Positions 49,018 through 60,834 of a stretch of DNA of 64,000 nucleotides are shown here, piece after piece (within the stretch, counting starts at the first letter, position 1; every line of letters begins with the position of its first letter). The notes beneath the pieces are model-generated. The model had not been told where the DNA came from, did no database searches, and was given only the letters and a program-made list of their open reading frames with translations. The stretch is from Bryum argenteum (taxonomy: Eukaryota; Streptophyta; Bryopsida; Bryales; Bryaceae): assembly GCA_037043015.1 (NCBI GenBank), contig CM073323.1, positions 10,103,758-10,167,757 on the forward strand, in the 5' to 3' direction. Made by a program: the position numbers and the translations under genes.

Positions 49018-50192
49018 CTTAAAGCTTCGGCTGCGAACGACTTATCATACTGCAAATACTGTAAGCTGGTGAATTCAAACTCTCTTCGGAGTACACTTTT
49101 TCAGTTAGTGATTTCTGAGGGTGTGTTTTGTTTGTGGTTGCAGGGTACCATCAACATCTACGACAGATATGTAGAAATCTGTGTGGCTGTATCTGCTCAA
49201 TTTCAGACACGCTATTTCGCTTAAGCAGGTGAAGCAGAAGCTTTTGTTTACTGATTGAGCTTAGCTTCAATTGCAAAAAGATTTTCAATTGTGCAGCTAT
49301 GGCGTACTCGACATGGTGGCCTGTCCACTCGACCTTTGTTGAAGGAGGAAAAAACGTTGCATGCCAACACCACGAACCTACCTTTGGCTGTGGACTAATT
49401 GCAGGTTTGATTTAATGTTATTTCCGGTAGTTTCATCAGGAGATTCCTAGTTTGAATCAGCAGCTATTCCGTTCATTGGATACGTACATCTGCTATGCCG
49501 TAGTATGGTTTAACAGAAAAGCCTAGAATACTTATGAACCTACCAGATTTAATACTTTTTCGTAGTATGGATGCACTTAGTAGTAGTATCTATCGGTTTC
49601 ACAGTCTTAGTACTCATCATGTTGTCGTTTTCTTCTTCTGCAGCGACGTCCTGGCCTGTTCGAGGATCTATTGTCGAGCGTGCTTCCTCTCTACCCCACT
49701 TTGTTACACTCCGGCATCAAAATTCTCATATTCAGGTACTGCAATCCAGCCCTTCCGTAGGTAACTGTTATGCTGTTTGCTTTCTGTCATCAAGTATTCT
49801 GACGACGTTTTATCATTATATACAGTGGCGACATCGATGCCATCGTACCTGTGACTGGAACCCGTGCATGGCTGAGCTTGTTGCCATTGAACATCACCGA
49901 GCCCTGGAGGCCGTGGACTATCGATAATCAGGTACATATCCTTCATCGATTAGCCATTCAGAAAGTACGCAACTTCATCAGGTACACATAGTTTCTACTT
50001 CAGTGTGCCATAATTGACGAGATTACTGATTATTTGAATGCGTGTGTGGATGTTCAGGTGGGAGGGTACGTGACGGTGTACGACAAACTGACGTTCACAA
50101 CGGTGCGAGGCGCGGGCCACATGGTGCCCTACACTCAGCCCGCCCGTGCTCTTCACTTGTTCGAGTCTTTCATTTACAACAAGCCCTTCTAG
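49018..50192 (+). pseudogene. Serine carboxypeptidase-like pseudogene (exons 8-14)
   Basis: Inverse, partial duplicate of the 30.5-33.6-kb gene. Exon 8 is a decayed remnant (49018-49063, CTTAAAGCTTCGGC). Exon 9 (49144-49228) has a premature TAA. Exons 10 and 11 are fused by a deletion (GTTGAAGGAGGA joined to AAAACGTTGCATGC). Exon 12 has changes at its start. Exons 13 and 14, with the DIDAIVP and GAGHMVPY sites, are nearly identical to the parent and end in TAG. Exons 1-7, with the catalytic serine, are absent. Intron sequences are conserved too, so this was copied as DNA. Confidence 0.92.
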
Positions 50193-50885
50193 ATCATTCA
50201 GGCCTTCCCACTCCAGATGTACATTTTTCTGTAAGTGTGTTCAGCTGTATTCAGTCTCCTTGTATTTAAGAAATACTCAGCATGCATATGGAGTAGCATG
50301 GTATCGTCGGAGCCTATCATTGTATCCACTTCACAGAAATTCAAGAGGCCCAGATTACTTTTGATTCCATTTGTGCATGAGAGGCTTGTGGAGTGGAGAT
50401 ACGCTTCATTCATCTCGTATTCTGAAACTATCGTTTGCTTTTTATAAGAGTTTTGTAAAATTAATCTTTTAGAATGTGAAACGAAGTCACTCTTGAGTTC
50501 CAGCCTACTTGTAACTACTTCGTGATGCACATAAGCACGTACTTGAAATGCGATTTTGATACTTGCTTTGCTCAGAGTAACATGGATAACATAACTTGCG
50601 GTTTAGATAAGTGCTTTGTGTCAAGTAACAAGGACAGAACATCATAACTTATTTAGGAAGTTAATTTGTTCCAAGCAACAAGCGCAACATATGCTTTGAT
50701 TGATAAATGCTTCGTTCTCAATACTTAATTTCGAGACTCCAAAAAGGGGCAATCACTCAAAGGACTGTACCCACTTTAAATATGTTCACTTGACTTTTCG
50801 ACAACAGGGTTAATTTCTTTGAAGGTTCCAAGCAAACCTGAACAGGTTACATGGAATTCAGAAATTGGAATCAGGTCCAGTTGGC
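50193..50885. other. Arm 2: counterpart of 29.65-30.5 kb
   Basis: Inverse match to the convergent 3' flanks in arm 1. No gene. Confidence 0.6.
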
Positions 50886-51278
50886 CTAGCGATAGTCACA
50901 ACAATCATCACCTCGTTTCTCATGATCACACAAAAGCATTCGTCCAAGTCGGTTCTTCACTTTTCTACCATGACCGATCCCTCCACTCTGGCACGAGGGG
51001 ATATCGTCAGTTGTTGCTGCTCGAGGTAGACGAGATTGTCCCACCCGCTGCAATTTTCGATTATCTTGCGGAAGCGGCGTCACGCTAGAATCACACTCAG
51101 ACTCACTTGTCGATATCAGGGGCGATTGCTTGCATTCCAGTCGCTCCCGGTTCTTTCTCACTAACGCTGCAATGGATGTGGCCAATCCATGGCTGTAAGC
51201 GTGCCTAGGATGCAGCTCGACCCAGTCCTCGCGAACGGTCGGTAGCTCCGGTCTCCACCGGTCACGTTCCTGCAGCAT
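50886..51278 (-). CDS. LPTI/LERLG family protein E (130 aa)
   Basis: Starts MLQERDRWRPELPTVREDW, then VELHPRHAYSHGLATSIAAL, RKNRERLECKQSPL, a TSESE linker and the repeat RKLQRVGQSRLPRAATT. It extends to DHEKRGDDCCDYR, where the 29.3-kb copy is frameshifted to an earlier stop. The upstream in-frame codon is TTG, so the conserved ATG is used. It is the arm-2 counterpart of copies C and D. Unknown function. Confidence 0.65.
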   Translation of the reverse strand: MLQERDRWRPELPTVREDWVELHPRHAYSHGLATSIAALVRKNRERLECKQSPLISTSESECDSSVTPLPQDNRKLQRVGQSRLPRAATTDDIPSCQSGGIGHGRKVKNRLGRMLLCDHEKRGDDCCDYR

Positions 51279-52386
51279 CCTTTCCAATGATGCGATCGTA
51301 GCACTGATTGGAATGTGCAACGGACCACCCTCTTTCCAAAAAAGAGCCGATGCACATTCAAGAGAGAGATGGCATCAAGTTCTGGAAAGAACGATCGAAG
51401 CTAGGAGATAGTTAAAAAGCTGCAGGAGAGTGAGCATGGAATAGTTGAAGTGATTGCAAGGGAAAGCTCTGTCCTGTTTATGTGATGAGAGGCTGTGGAG
51501 ACCGTCGAGGCTTGTTTCACAACTTACTTCCGAGGATCTTTCCCAATTAACCACCAAGGCTAAAGAACTGTGGATGATTCAAGCAAGGACCCATCCAAGC
51601 TTTCATGAACTTGCGGACATTTGCATTTTCTGTCGATTCCAAAGACAAGATGAATTTGGATTCAATGAACCATATTTTATATATTCTGATTTCAATATAG
51701 CCCTCTAACGATTGTTACCCTGATTTGAATCTCACATTGGAAACATGGTTTGGGGTTATTTTCTTCAAGAGCACGCACCCTTGATAGTTAGTTGCACCAT
51801 ATTCATAAATTCAAAGCCAATTGCACCATATGAAAAGAAATGGCAGCTAGCGATGGTCTAGAAGGGAATAATATATCAGCCTTGTCCGAAATGGCACTGA
51901 AAATAACTCCACTCACAGCATGATTCAGTGTGCAACTTCACAAATACAGAGCTCGACAGTAATCACTCCATGGATGAATGGTTTTTATTTTCTGTATGCA
52001 CCGTGATTTGGGAGGAGTCTCAGAAATATGTGATAAATAGCTGCGTTTGTTTTGTCTAAAAACATGATGTGAATAAAAACACTGACAGAAGTCTGGTGTT
52101 GGAGCTACTCTTTTCAGACTTGTGCTGATGCAAAGAAATGCTAATGTTTGTTTGTAGCAATGTCAAAGCTATTGTTCGGTGCATGAAGTTGTGAAAAAGA
52201 TGGTGATCAGATCGACTTGGTAATTATGATTGAATGTTGACTTTTATGAATTTTTGAGGTAAAGAATGTACAATAAGTTTGAAGTTAACAACTGGCTTGG
52301 CTGTAATTTTTCTAGATTAGGATAACTATCATCCCCATGAAATTCAAATTCTCATTCATGTACGTGCATGTGAGATTTGTAGCATC
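51279..52386. other. Arm 2: promoter of E, empty insert site, 3' flank of F
   Basis: 51360-51750 matches the promoter region of copy C. Near 51750-51790 is the uninterrupted counterpart of the plastid-DNA insertion site. 51800-52386 matches the 3' flank of gene B. No further gene. Confidence 0.6.
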
Positions 52387-52788
52387 CTAGTACGTTGCAG
52401 TTAATGCACTTATAATTGCAACTCTAGAGAAATGAGTTCGTCCCATCCTCTCCAATTTTGGATTCTCATCAGATCCATGGTTCACATGTGAAGCCGCCTG
52501 AGGTGTAGTTGCGAATCTAGGCAAATGAGTCTGTCCAAGTCTCTCGAGTTTTCTGTTGTCAAGACTTCCGGTAGTCAGAAGCAGAGAATGGTCCGTTGTA
52601 CTTGCGGTTGCTACTCTGAGCAAATGAGTATGTCCGAGTCGCTCCAGTTTTGGAAGCAAGCCATTTTCAGTTGTTGTCGAAGGCAATAGAATGCCCCCAC
52701 CCATGGAATGAAAGTCCATGCAAAGCTCCGAAATGGTAGGCAAGTCCAGAGTCCGATGTCTCCTGGCTTGGTGTTGGTTTGGATCCAT
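52387..52788 (-). CDS. LPTI/LERLG family protein F (133 aa)
   Basis: Starts MDPNQHQARRHRTLDLPTIS, then ELCMDFHS, followed by KLERLGHTHLLRVA, KLERLGQTHLPRFA and KLERMGRTHFSRVA, ending LTATY. Intact, single exon, with an uninterrupted leader (158 nt to the TATA box). It is the arm-2 counterpart of gene B and shows what B's promoter looked like before the copia insertion. Unknown function. Confidence 0.72.
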   Translation of the reverse strand: MDPNQHQARRHRTLDLPTISELCMDFHSMGGGILLPSTTTENGLLPKLERLGHTHLLRVATASTTDHSLLLTTGSLDNRKLERLGQTHLPRFATTPQAASHVNHGSDENPKLERMGRTHFSRVAIISALTATY

Positions 52789-52945
52789 TGATTCTGTAAC
52801 TTAGTAACTTCTGTTGTGAATGCAAGTACTAGTGATTGATTTTGATGGTTTAATGGGTAGCAATGAAACAAGTGTCGGTACATGGAGCGCATAGGTATGT
52901 TGGAATGAAAGAGTTGAAATGAGCTAGATAGGATTGCGAGGCTCT

Positions 52946-52953
52946 CTTATATA
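52946..52953 (-). promoter_or_regulatory. TATA box of gene F
   Basis: TATATAAG on the minus strand, followed by AGAGCCTCGCAA and CATTTCAACTCT, and preceded by AAAGTAAAAGCTCAAGCC and GTTAACTATTGGTTAAG. The same order occurs upstream of gene A. Confidence 0.7.
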
Positions 52954-53059
52954 GTGGAGGCTTTCAGGCTTGAGCTTTTACTTTTAGCTTTTACTTTTTT
53001 TCTTAACCAATAGTTAACTGCGGCACTTAGGGCAATAGTCCACATATGATAGACTGTGG

Positions 53060-54656
53060 AGACCGAATTCCTTCCGAGGATCTAATTCAGGTATTATTGA
53101 TGCTGAATGTATACATGGCATTTAACATGAAATGAAGTAGACAGCTATTAAATTCCAATTCCGTGGTGATTTGTTCTTTTAATTGAACATTGAGTGAACC
53201 TTGGGACCTGTGGTAATTTTCTTCTCTAATAGATTTTTTAAGAAGGACTCCTTTTATGGAAGTTTTCCTTCCGGATTTATGGACCTATATCTTGTCAGAA
53301 ATGACGTGGTAGCATTTTTTGATACGATATTTCATGCCCAAGTTGCCTATCGTGCCAATTTTTAGTTTTATCACCTCTTGACTTGGCCGTTCAATAAAAG
53401 AAGAAGCACAATGCAGCTCTCTCATCTCAACCATGATGTGAACATTATGAACAAGGACGCGAAGGCTGAACAAAGATATGGCGCTCGAAGCCTTTCTGAT
53501 GTTACAGATCTCTCTGTAATATTGATACAAGGGGTATGTGCACAAACTAAAACTTCGGTGCTAGTTACATGTTGAGCTGCTGACCACGTGCAATCTTTGT
53601 CATTCTGATATATGATCATTTGAGTACTCTTCTCTTATTGAATTCCAAACTAAGTAACTTCTAGACTACGGTAGGAGACTACAGTAATTACTGCTGCTTT
53701 ACCACCACAGGAAGTGGTGATTACCAGTCTTGTTATGGTAATTGCCATGTTGGTCTTCATCACTTCGTGTTGTTCCAATGAAGTCATGATGCAGCTCAAT
53801 TTCTTCTCTTTTATCTAACGTTAGAAGTGTGTTGGGAGAAAGGGTGATTGCACCACTCGAAAAGCTTCTTCTATTCCCGTCTCTAGTGAACCCTATGCAT
53901 ATAGATAAAGGTGGCTTTCAGAAGGTGAAGATGACTGAAGTTTGTTGTTGAATTTATACACAATATGTGCTTCAAGTTGGTATTGGTGCTGGGAGCCTGG
54001 GACTTCTGGTTATACATGAGATTTGTGTGGTGCGTTATCTGAATTTGAGGCGCTATAAGTGAGTTTAAGAACATGATGAGTGAGTGAAAATGTTCATGGG
54101 GTCACTTGAGGTAAGAATCAATCATCTTGAACTCAAAATTATTACATTTGAAATTTCTTAACCAGAATGTAACATATGTCCAATATTACCATTCTGATGA
54201 TACTAAAATGAATGTAGGAAATGAATCTCTTTATCATTCTTGAAATCCAGACTTGATATTAACAATCATCCGTCGATGACAAAAAGTTTGTGACATAATT
54301 TTATGTGAACTGAGCCAACACCTTTAGCCAATGAAAACTATCTATTTAAAAATCTGAGACTACAAACAGGACTAATCAATTAATTAGTCATCTCAGTTCC
54401 TTCGAATGCTCACGAGTTTCTTCAGGCATTTCCAGTTGGTTCAGAAGTCTCAAATCTTTCAAGGGCTACCAAATGAATATTGTCATCTCAAATCTTTCAA
54501 GGGCTATCAAATGAATATTGTCATCTCGGTCCCCCAAATGGAACTTTAGAAATTTTGCCTTTGTTTGAAAGGCTTAAACTGAATTGGCTGTGATTACTAC
54601 TTTGAATTGATCACAACCTGTTGCTCACATGCATGCAATTCAAAAATGTAGCATAA
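53060..54656. other. Arm 2: non-coding counterpart of 17.8-19.6 kb
   Basis: 53880-54240 matches 18860-19290 inverted (TTGAAGCACATATTGTGTAT and TTCAAGAATGATAAAGAGAT regions). 54340-54560 matches the 3' flank of gene A and DNA next to MITE copy 2, whose insertion site is unoccupied here. A ~45-bp duplication with CTCAAATCTTTCAAGGGCTA is at 54447-54520. Confidence 0.6.
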
Positions 54657-55109
54657 TTATAGTAAGTACGTTGCAATTGATGCACTTATAATTGCAACTC
54701 TAGAGAAATGAGTTTGTCCCATTCTCTCCAGCTTTCGATGCTAAGAATTCCTAGTCACAAGAGAAGTGTTAGTGGTGGTTGCTGCAAGTCGAGGCAAACA
54801 AGTTTGTCCGAGTCTCTCTAGTTTTTTGTTGTCAGTATTTCCTGTTCCAAGACAACCGTGGTCACTTCTATTTGGCATGGATGATACTCTTAGCAGATGA
54901 GTATGTCCCAGCCCCAATTTTGGAGGCAAGCCAATATCACTAGTTGCAGTAGTTGTAAAGTTGTAAGCAATGATCGGATCGAAGCGTCGTTGGAAGCAGA
55001 TATTAGATATTTTTGTAACGGTGTATTTTTGTAGGCAGAATCGGGTTGAGGTGTCGTTGTAAGCCGATATTCTGGTAAAGTTGTGAGCAATGTTTTGATT
55101 GTAGATCAA
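54657..55109 (-). pseudogene. LPTI/LERLG family copy G, broken
   Basis: Retains KLGLGHTHLLRVS (one codon lost from the motif), KKLERLGQTCLPRLAATT, then a TAG at 54743-54741, followed in the same frame by RKLERMGQTHFSRVA and IATY. The N-terminal LPTI block is replaced by unrelated sequence. It is a decayed member, most like F downstream of its N-terminus. Confidence 0.75.
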
Positions 55110-56439
55110 GCATGTGAACTATGAGATATTTTGAAGTATTTATGGTTTCAAAAATTACGGGAAATACTCAAATGACCTATTCTTAAATTGAGCAATACTT
55201 GAAGTATTTATGTTGGCCTGGAAATGCAGCGCACACATACTAAAAATACATGAATCCCAATCCTCATGTTGTCAGCTTTCCTCAGCGTTTTTTTGTTAGG
55301 ATTTCTACATTGCACAACTCGTTCTTTGAGAGGGGGGTTTCGTATTGTATTCCTCCCCTCTCAAATCCATTAATTTGCATGTTCTTCGAGCTTCATTCAT
55401 TTATATTCATATTCTCGCAGTGCTCAACATGATTGATTGTTTTTTGATTGACCAGATTCTTCACCATACACGTCTTCCTTATTACCAGATCTGGCAATAG
55501 ACTTGCAGGTAGGAGGTTGCATTGAATCACATACATGTGGGCTTCCCGACAACCTTCAATGAAACAGGTGTCAATAGATTTGCAGATAGGAGGTTGCATT
55601 CAATTAAATGAATGTGGGCTCCCCGGCAGCCTTAAATGAAACAGTCTCCAGCTGTGACATATACAAAGCATCCAAGTGATTGAATCTTTCCTTGAGAGTC
55701 AGCAGAGGAAACGTATTTGTACCTTTCCATTGGAATTGCTATTTTTATTTCTAGTAGAAGAAAAATAATGCTTCTTGCTATTGCTATTTCTATAATATCA
55801 AATAATAACCTTTCCAAGGATATCAAAAAGGACCATCCAAAAAGGACCATCGTCCATAATCTATTCTTTGAATGATACACTATTTACTTGAAATTGGTCA
55901 AGTTGAGGTTAGATGAGCAGAAGTATTGTTGTCAACAAATCCTTTCTACTCAGAGCAAATAGAGAGGTGATAGATTTAAAATACTTATGCGCACTGTGTG
56001 GAGATTTGATATACAACTTCACAGGAATTTCGTAAGCAAAATTTAATTTCTTGTAAAAAGTCAATACTCCAATACACCTTATCGATGAAACTTCATATTT
56101 TTATAGTGTTATGGCCCACTATTAAATTGACATTATATAATAAGATGATGCTCCTCAACTCTTTGAACGGTTGTTGAGAAATCACATTACATTACAAGAT
56201 TTAAATGCAATATTACAAAATTTGAATGTTATTATATTAAAGAAGAGTGATCATACTACACTAAAAAGTGTGATATTACATAGTATACCATTGTGTAGGC
56301 ATACAAATGACAGTTGGAATAGTGCACTTTTAAAAATTTTACTCTCTTTTATTAAGAAGTACAATTTGGGAGTTTTACAGATGATTGTTCTATTGAGTTT
56401 TGTTCACCAACCTACCAAGAAGTAAATAGTTTAATACAT
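55110..56439. other. Intergenic; one ~75-bp tandem duplication
   Basis: 55494-55640 holds two copies of a unit with GCAGGTAGGAGGTTGCATT/GCAGATAGGAGGTTGCATT and ATGTGGGCTTCCCG/ATGTGGGCTCCCCG. 56110-56280 is related to the dispersed repeat at 11.2-11.8 kb. No gene. Confidence 0.5.
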
Positions 56440-56890
56440 CTTATATTGTGACACCAACCACGGTGTTCATATAATTGACTTGCAGTACGATTTTGTAATG
56501 AGTGATCTATTTCTCAAATAAAGAGCAGCAAATTGATCACATGAGAATCTGAAATTGCAAGGATAAGCTCAAGCTTGACGAGTTCCTTGCAATCATCTCC
56601 TGGGAGGATGCTCTCAATCTGCACTAACTGAATGACTATTAATAATCCTATGTTACAAAATCCCTACAAGATTTCAAGCATCACCGCACAACACCGCATA
56701 ATTTGTAAACAAAATTCAGAGGGTTCATTTGCGTGAAATCATTAAGGATCAAACATCGCAATACGTATTTCACGTCGACTATACGTCAAATATTTACAAT
56801 AAGCGAGGCGATGGCGCATTGGCTTGAGGTCAAAACGTGAACGTACTTCCTATTTAGTATATCAGCAACTCGGGGTGTTCTTATGACCAT
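56440..56890 (+). repeat. Direct duplication, left copy (right copy 58495-59070)
   Basis: Shares GACACCAACCACGGTGTTC, GTGATCTATTTCTCAAATAA, AAGCTCAAGCTTG, GGGTTCATTTGCGTGAAA and GATGGCGCATTGGCTTGAGG with the right copy, ~2.06 kb away. No coding potential. Confidence 0.75.
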
Positions 56891-57979
56891 CATGAATTCT
56901 TGCTTTTTATTCAAACTTATTTTTTTACAGGTAAACGTTTAGAACAAGCTTTGCAAACTCAACAATTTGTAACCTAAACGTTTTGCAAGGTCAACGTTTT
57001 GCAAGCTTTAGCATTCTTTCCATCGCTGCGTAAAAAAAAATGAGATAAACCTCGATAAGTAGACATAATAAGTCATTCATTAAGTTTATTGAGCTCCGCT
57101 CTCAGATTCATTTGCATGTTCTTTGAGCTTTATATTGAAGTTACAATTACAGTCAGAGCGAAATGTTTCCACACGCACAACTGAAAGTGAAGGCTTCGAG
57201 AGAACGAGAATACCACATTGTGCTTTATACTAAATAAGCATGCATCCTTTCCGGATCTGCTTCAATGGAGCAAAATAAAAGTTTAAGATGGACATTACAA
57301 AGCGTTTCAAATTCAGTAACAGTCAGGAGCACTAAATCGAAGATCGAATATGCACAAACAATCAACTCATGTGCAGAGCTAATTATATACAAGCTCCTTA
57401 ACTGTCATCACGAGAGATGGATGAAGTTAGTGTGAAGGCTATTTACATATCAAGTTTTGTTAGTGTATAAAAGTAGGAGAAACCAACTGTGGACCCGTGT
57501 GCTTGAACATTCAGCCATTTTCGCTTTTGTGTAACTGTGGTTGCATAACACTCCTGAATTTTCCACATTGACAACGCTCTATAGTGAAGTCCCTTAGAAA
57601 TGCGTCATTCGTAGAGGTATTGTCATTGTAGAACGAATCACTGTGGAAAGTCAAGGAATGTGAAAATTGGAACTCCATGGCCTCATCAACTAGAATCAAG
57701 CCGGTGAGGTTTAGAAACCATTGATCGACTTGAATAACAAGTAGCCATCTTGTTAATAAATTCTTGGTTTCAGCTTCACATGACAGAAGTGTGAAGCTCA
57801 ACACATTGTCACACCTTCACTATCATAGTTGTAGAAGGTGATGCTCCACATGATCGACAGAACACATCACACAACACAATATTTTTTGATGTGCAATTAC
57901 GTCATTGTAGAACGAATCACTGTAGAACGAGTCGTTGTAGAACAAAATGTGAAGCTCAACACATTGTCAGACCTTCACT
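56891..57979. other. Intergenic, no gene seen
   Basis: 57830-57960 is duplicated at 58355-58430 (GATGCTCCACATGATC and ACACAACACAATATTTT), on either side of the foldback element. Short frames here are not supported. Confidence 0.4.
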
Positions 57980-58350
57980 CACTATTAAAAAAGAGGGAGG
58001 TTGCAACGTTACGAATGATGCTTTTGTGTATATTTTGCTCAAGTTTAGCAACGTTTGGAACTTGCTTGAGCAACGTTCTCAAGAAAATAAGCCACGTTTT
58101 CAACTCGATTATAAATAACGTTGCTTGGTGATGCCGTAACATTGCGTATTTTTTTGAAAACATTGCTCAAAGAAGTTCCAAAGCAAATGTTGCTAAACTT
58201 GAGCAATGCTTGAGAAGAAGGTTGTTGATGATGCGATACGGTTGCTTATTTTCTTGAAAACGTTGTTAAAGAAAGTTCCCAAACATTGCTAAATTTGAGC
58301 AACGTTTGAAAAAAAGAAAACGTTGCAAACCCCCTCAAATTGTAGTAGTG
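57980..58350. mobile_element. CACTA-type MITE with strong internal foldback (371 bp)
   Basis: Left end CACTATTAAAAAAGAGGGAG, right end (inverse) CACTACTACAATTTGAGGGG; both then continue to TTGCAACGTT. A 3-bp ACT duplication flanks it (57977-57979, 58351-58353), as for CACTA/EnSpm elements. Inside, 58038-58093 pairs with 58143-58215 and again with 58243-58305 (GCTCAAGTTTAGCAACGTTT against its inverse), predicting long hairpins. No transposase. Confidence 0.82.
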
Positions 58351-58494
58351 ACTAAGTAACACAGTTGTAGAAGATGATGCTCAACATGATCAAGAGAACA
58401 CATGACACAACACAATATTTTGTAATATGCAGCTGGCATTTACGTCGGACTTCATCTCGTCTCCTTGTTTCAAACACTGGCTCTCTCTCTCCCA

Positions 58495-59070
58495 GACTAT
58501 TTGACACCAACCACGGTGTTCTTATGATTGACTTGCAATACAATTCCGTAATCAGTGATCTATTTCTCAAATAAAAAGCAGCGAATTGATTACGTGAGAA
58601 CTTGAAGTTGCATAAGCTCAAGGTATAAGCTCAAGCTTGGCGAGTTCTTTGGAATCAAATTGTGGAAGGATGCTTTCAATCTGTCTTTGCAATCAAATTG
58701 TGGAGCATCTATCGCACTATTTGAATAACTACCAATTATTATATATTACGAAATTCCTACAATCAACATCACGCCCTTTGTCCTTACACATCACAATCAG
58801 GCCCTACTCATAATTTTAGATATGTGTTCTGCCCATATCTCATTTAGCCCCTGTATAAACGTGAGACTCGACAACCGAGTGGTAAGAAATAGCACTGCAA
58901 AATTGTAAACAAAATACGAAGGGTTCATTCGCGTGAAAGCATTAAGGATGAAACAAAACAATGTAGTATATATTTCACAACGACTAAACGTTAACTACTT
59001 ATGATAAGTGAGCCGATGGCGCATTGGCTTGAGGTCAAAACGTACAACGTGCTTTGTATTTTGTAAATCA
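58495..59070 (+). repeat. Direct duplication, right copy
   Basis: Counterpart of 56440-56890 with an extra ~100 bp inserted around 58700-58850. Confidence 0.75.
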
Positions 59071-59829
59071 ACAACAAGGTTATGAATATATTTCCAAACT
59101 AAAATTTAAAGAAATACTAAATTTAAACTTCTTCCTGGACTTGAAACAAAAAATTTCTAGATGAAGGTTTTTAGAATTGGAATTTGGCCTTGCAAAGTTT
59201 CCCACATACACTTGCAGTATACGGAGCGCCCAACAAAAATCTCATGAAACAATATTGCTTTTAACCCCTTCACTTAAATATCGAATGCCAAATCGGTGGC
59301 TGTGGTCGTTTAGGAGTTGGCCGTGGTTGTTTAGGAGTTCATTCATACAAAAGAAGTATCTTCTTGTAATTTTAAATTTATTTGTGATTCAAGCTTCAAT
59401 CAGTTGTTTGGTAAAGGTTGATAATTTAAACTAGTAATCAATTCCCAAATGGTTGGTCCTTTGAGAGTAAAAATTAAGTACTTAAATTCTCAACTCACAT
59501 AGGAAGAAAAAAACTTATATTAGAGTCTTATGGCAAATTTTTCTCTTAAGTGGTATTCTTGGTCTGTGAAATACTTTTTTTCCTTTTTACAAAACTTTTG
59601 GAGTAACTTTGAACATTATGAGACCACAAACAATAGGGAATTTGAATGGAAGTTTTAGTTCACATGTGCATGTACGATAAACTCTCAAATCGATAGACTC
59701 TCAAATCAACGTACATTTTCAACGTGTTCAACGTTTGTTGATTGTTGTCTTTGTCGTGTTCAATGTTCAGTGTTTGTTGATTTTTGTCTTTGTCAAACAT
59801 GTCCAACGTGTTCAACTTTTGTTGATTAT
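59071..59829. other. Intergenic; small repeats only
   Basis: 59700-59840 contains repeated TTGTTGATT and GTTCAACGTTTG-like words. A frame at 59177-59434 has no recognisable product. Confidence 0.35.
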
Positions 59830-60240
59830 TGTTTTTGTCAAACGGTACGGAATGTAAGATTTAATTATATGTACAAATGAGGTGTTAATTCTTACTTTTA
59901 TAATCTTGAAAGATTTGTCATGGACCTGGAAAGTTCACGATACGTTGAGATAATTTATGAAATTTAGGTCTAGAAAAGTCTTTAGGGGTCACATTTTTTT
60001 TTTTGTCACATTGTTAAAAGTGAAAAATTGTAACTCATCATAGGTAAACAAGTAGCAGCAACTGAAGGAGGTCTACTACCATAATATCGTTGAAGATATT
60101 GCAAAATCCAATTCAATCAAAAGCACAAGGCAATAGGTTTCAATATGTAATTTTAATGTTGAGGATAAAACCTGAGTTTATTATAATGCTCCCGCCGTGT
60201 ATACCTACCTAGTCGCTCGCAAGAACTCCAACCCATAGAA
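59830..60240. repeat. Dispersed repeat, copy of 8860-9240
   Basis: Same block order as the 8.9-kb copy. A degenerate third unit follows at 60290-60460 (TTTAGGTGCTAAAT, CTTTTATGATACT, AATTTAGGTCTGG). Confidence 0.65.
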
Positions 60241-60834
60241 GTAGATAATTAGATGAGAAGTAGGACATCACATGCACTCACCTTCTTCCATTTGAATGTA
60301 GAATGTAGAATTTGGTTTACATGATCACTTTAGGTGCTAAATCCTTCTTTTATGATACTAAAGATATTCATGGAACAAGAAAAGTTTACATCACATAAAA
60401 CATAGAATTTAGGTCTGGTAACTATAGAATACATAACACCAAACAATATAAACATTTATTACTATGAATAATAAGTGGATGACATTGACACCAAGTCATG
60501 CCAACAAATCGAATCATTGGAACATAACTAAGTTATCTTAGCACCAAGTCTTGATGAACAACTTTCCAATTTTAAATTTTAGTTTTTCCATAATTTTAAA
60601 TTTCTATCTCAAATTCCATTTCCTTACTAACACTAATATATCTCTTTTTCAAAAGATCACAATGTCAAAAATCTACTATAATTCTTAATAGATAGTGTTA
60701 GGATTTACATTTAGTGTTTCTACAAAAATAGGTTTATATGATATTTAGAGTGATGTTTGCAAATACAGTGCCTCTCACTAAATACACTATTTAGTGCACC
60801 TTCTTTGCTTGCTCACCCTCAAGCAAAAAAGAAT
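60241..60834. other. AT-rich intergenic, nothing further
   Basis: 3' flank of the next gene and repeat remnants. Confidence 0.35.

Noticed and set aside
56811-56840. tRNA-like word GATGGCGCATTGGCTTGAGG (also at 59010)
   Set aside because: Looks slightly like an A-box but no B-box or cloverleaf can be drawn.
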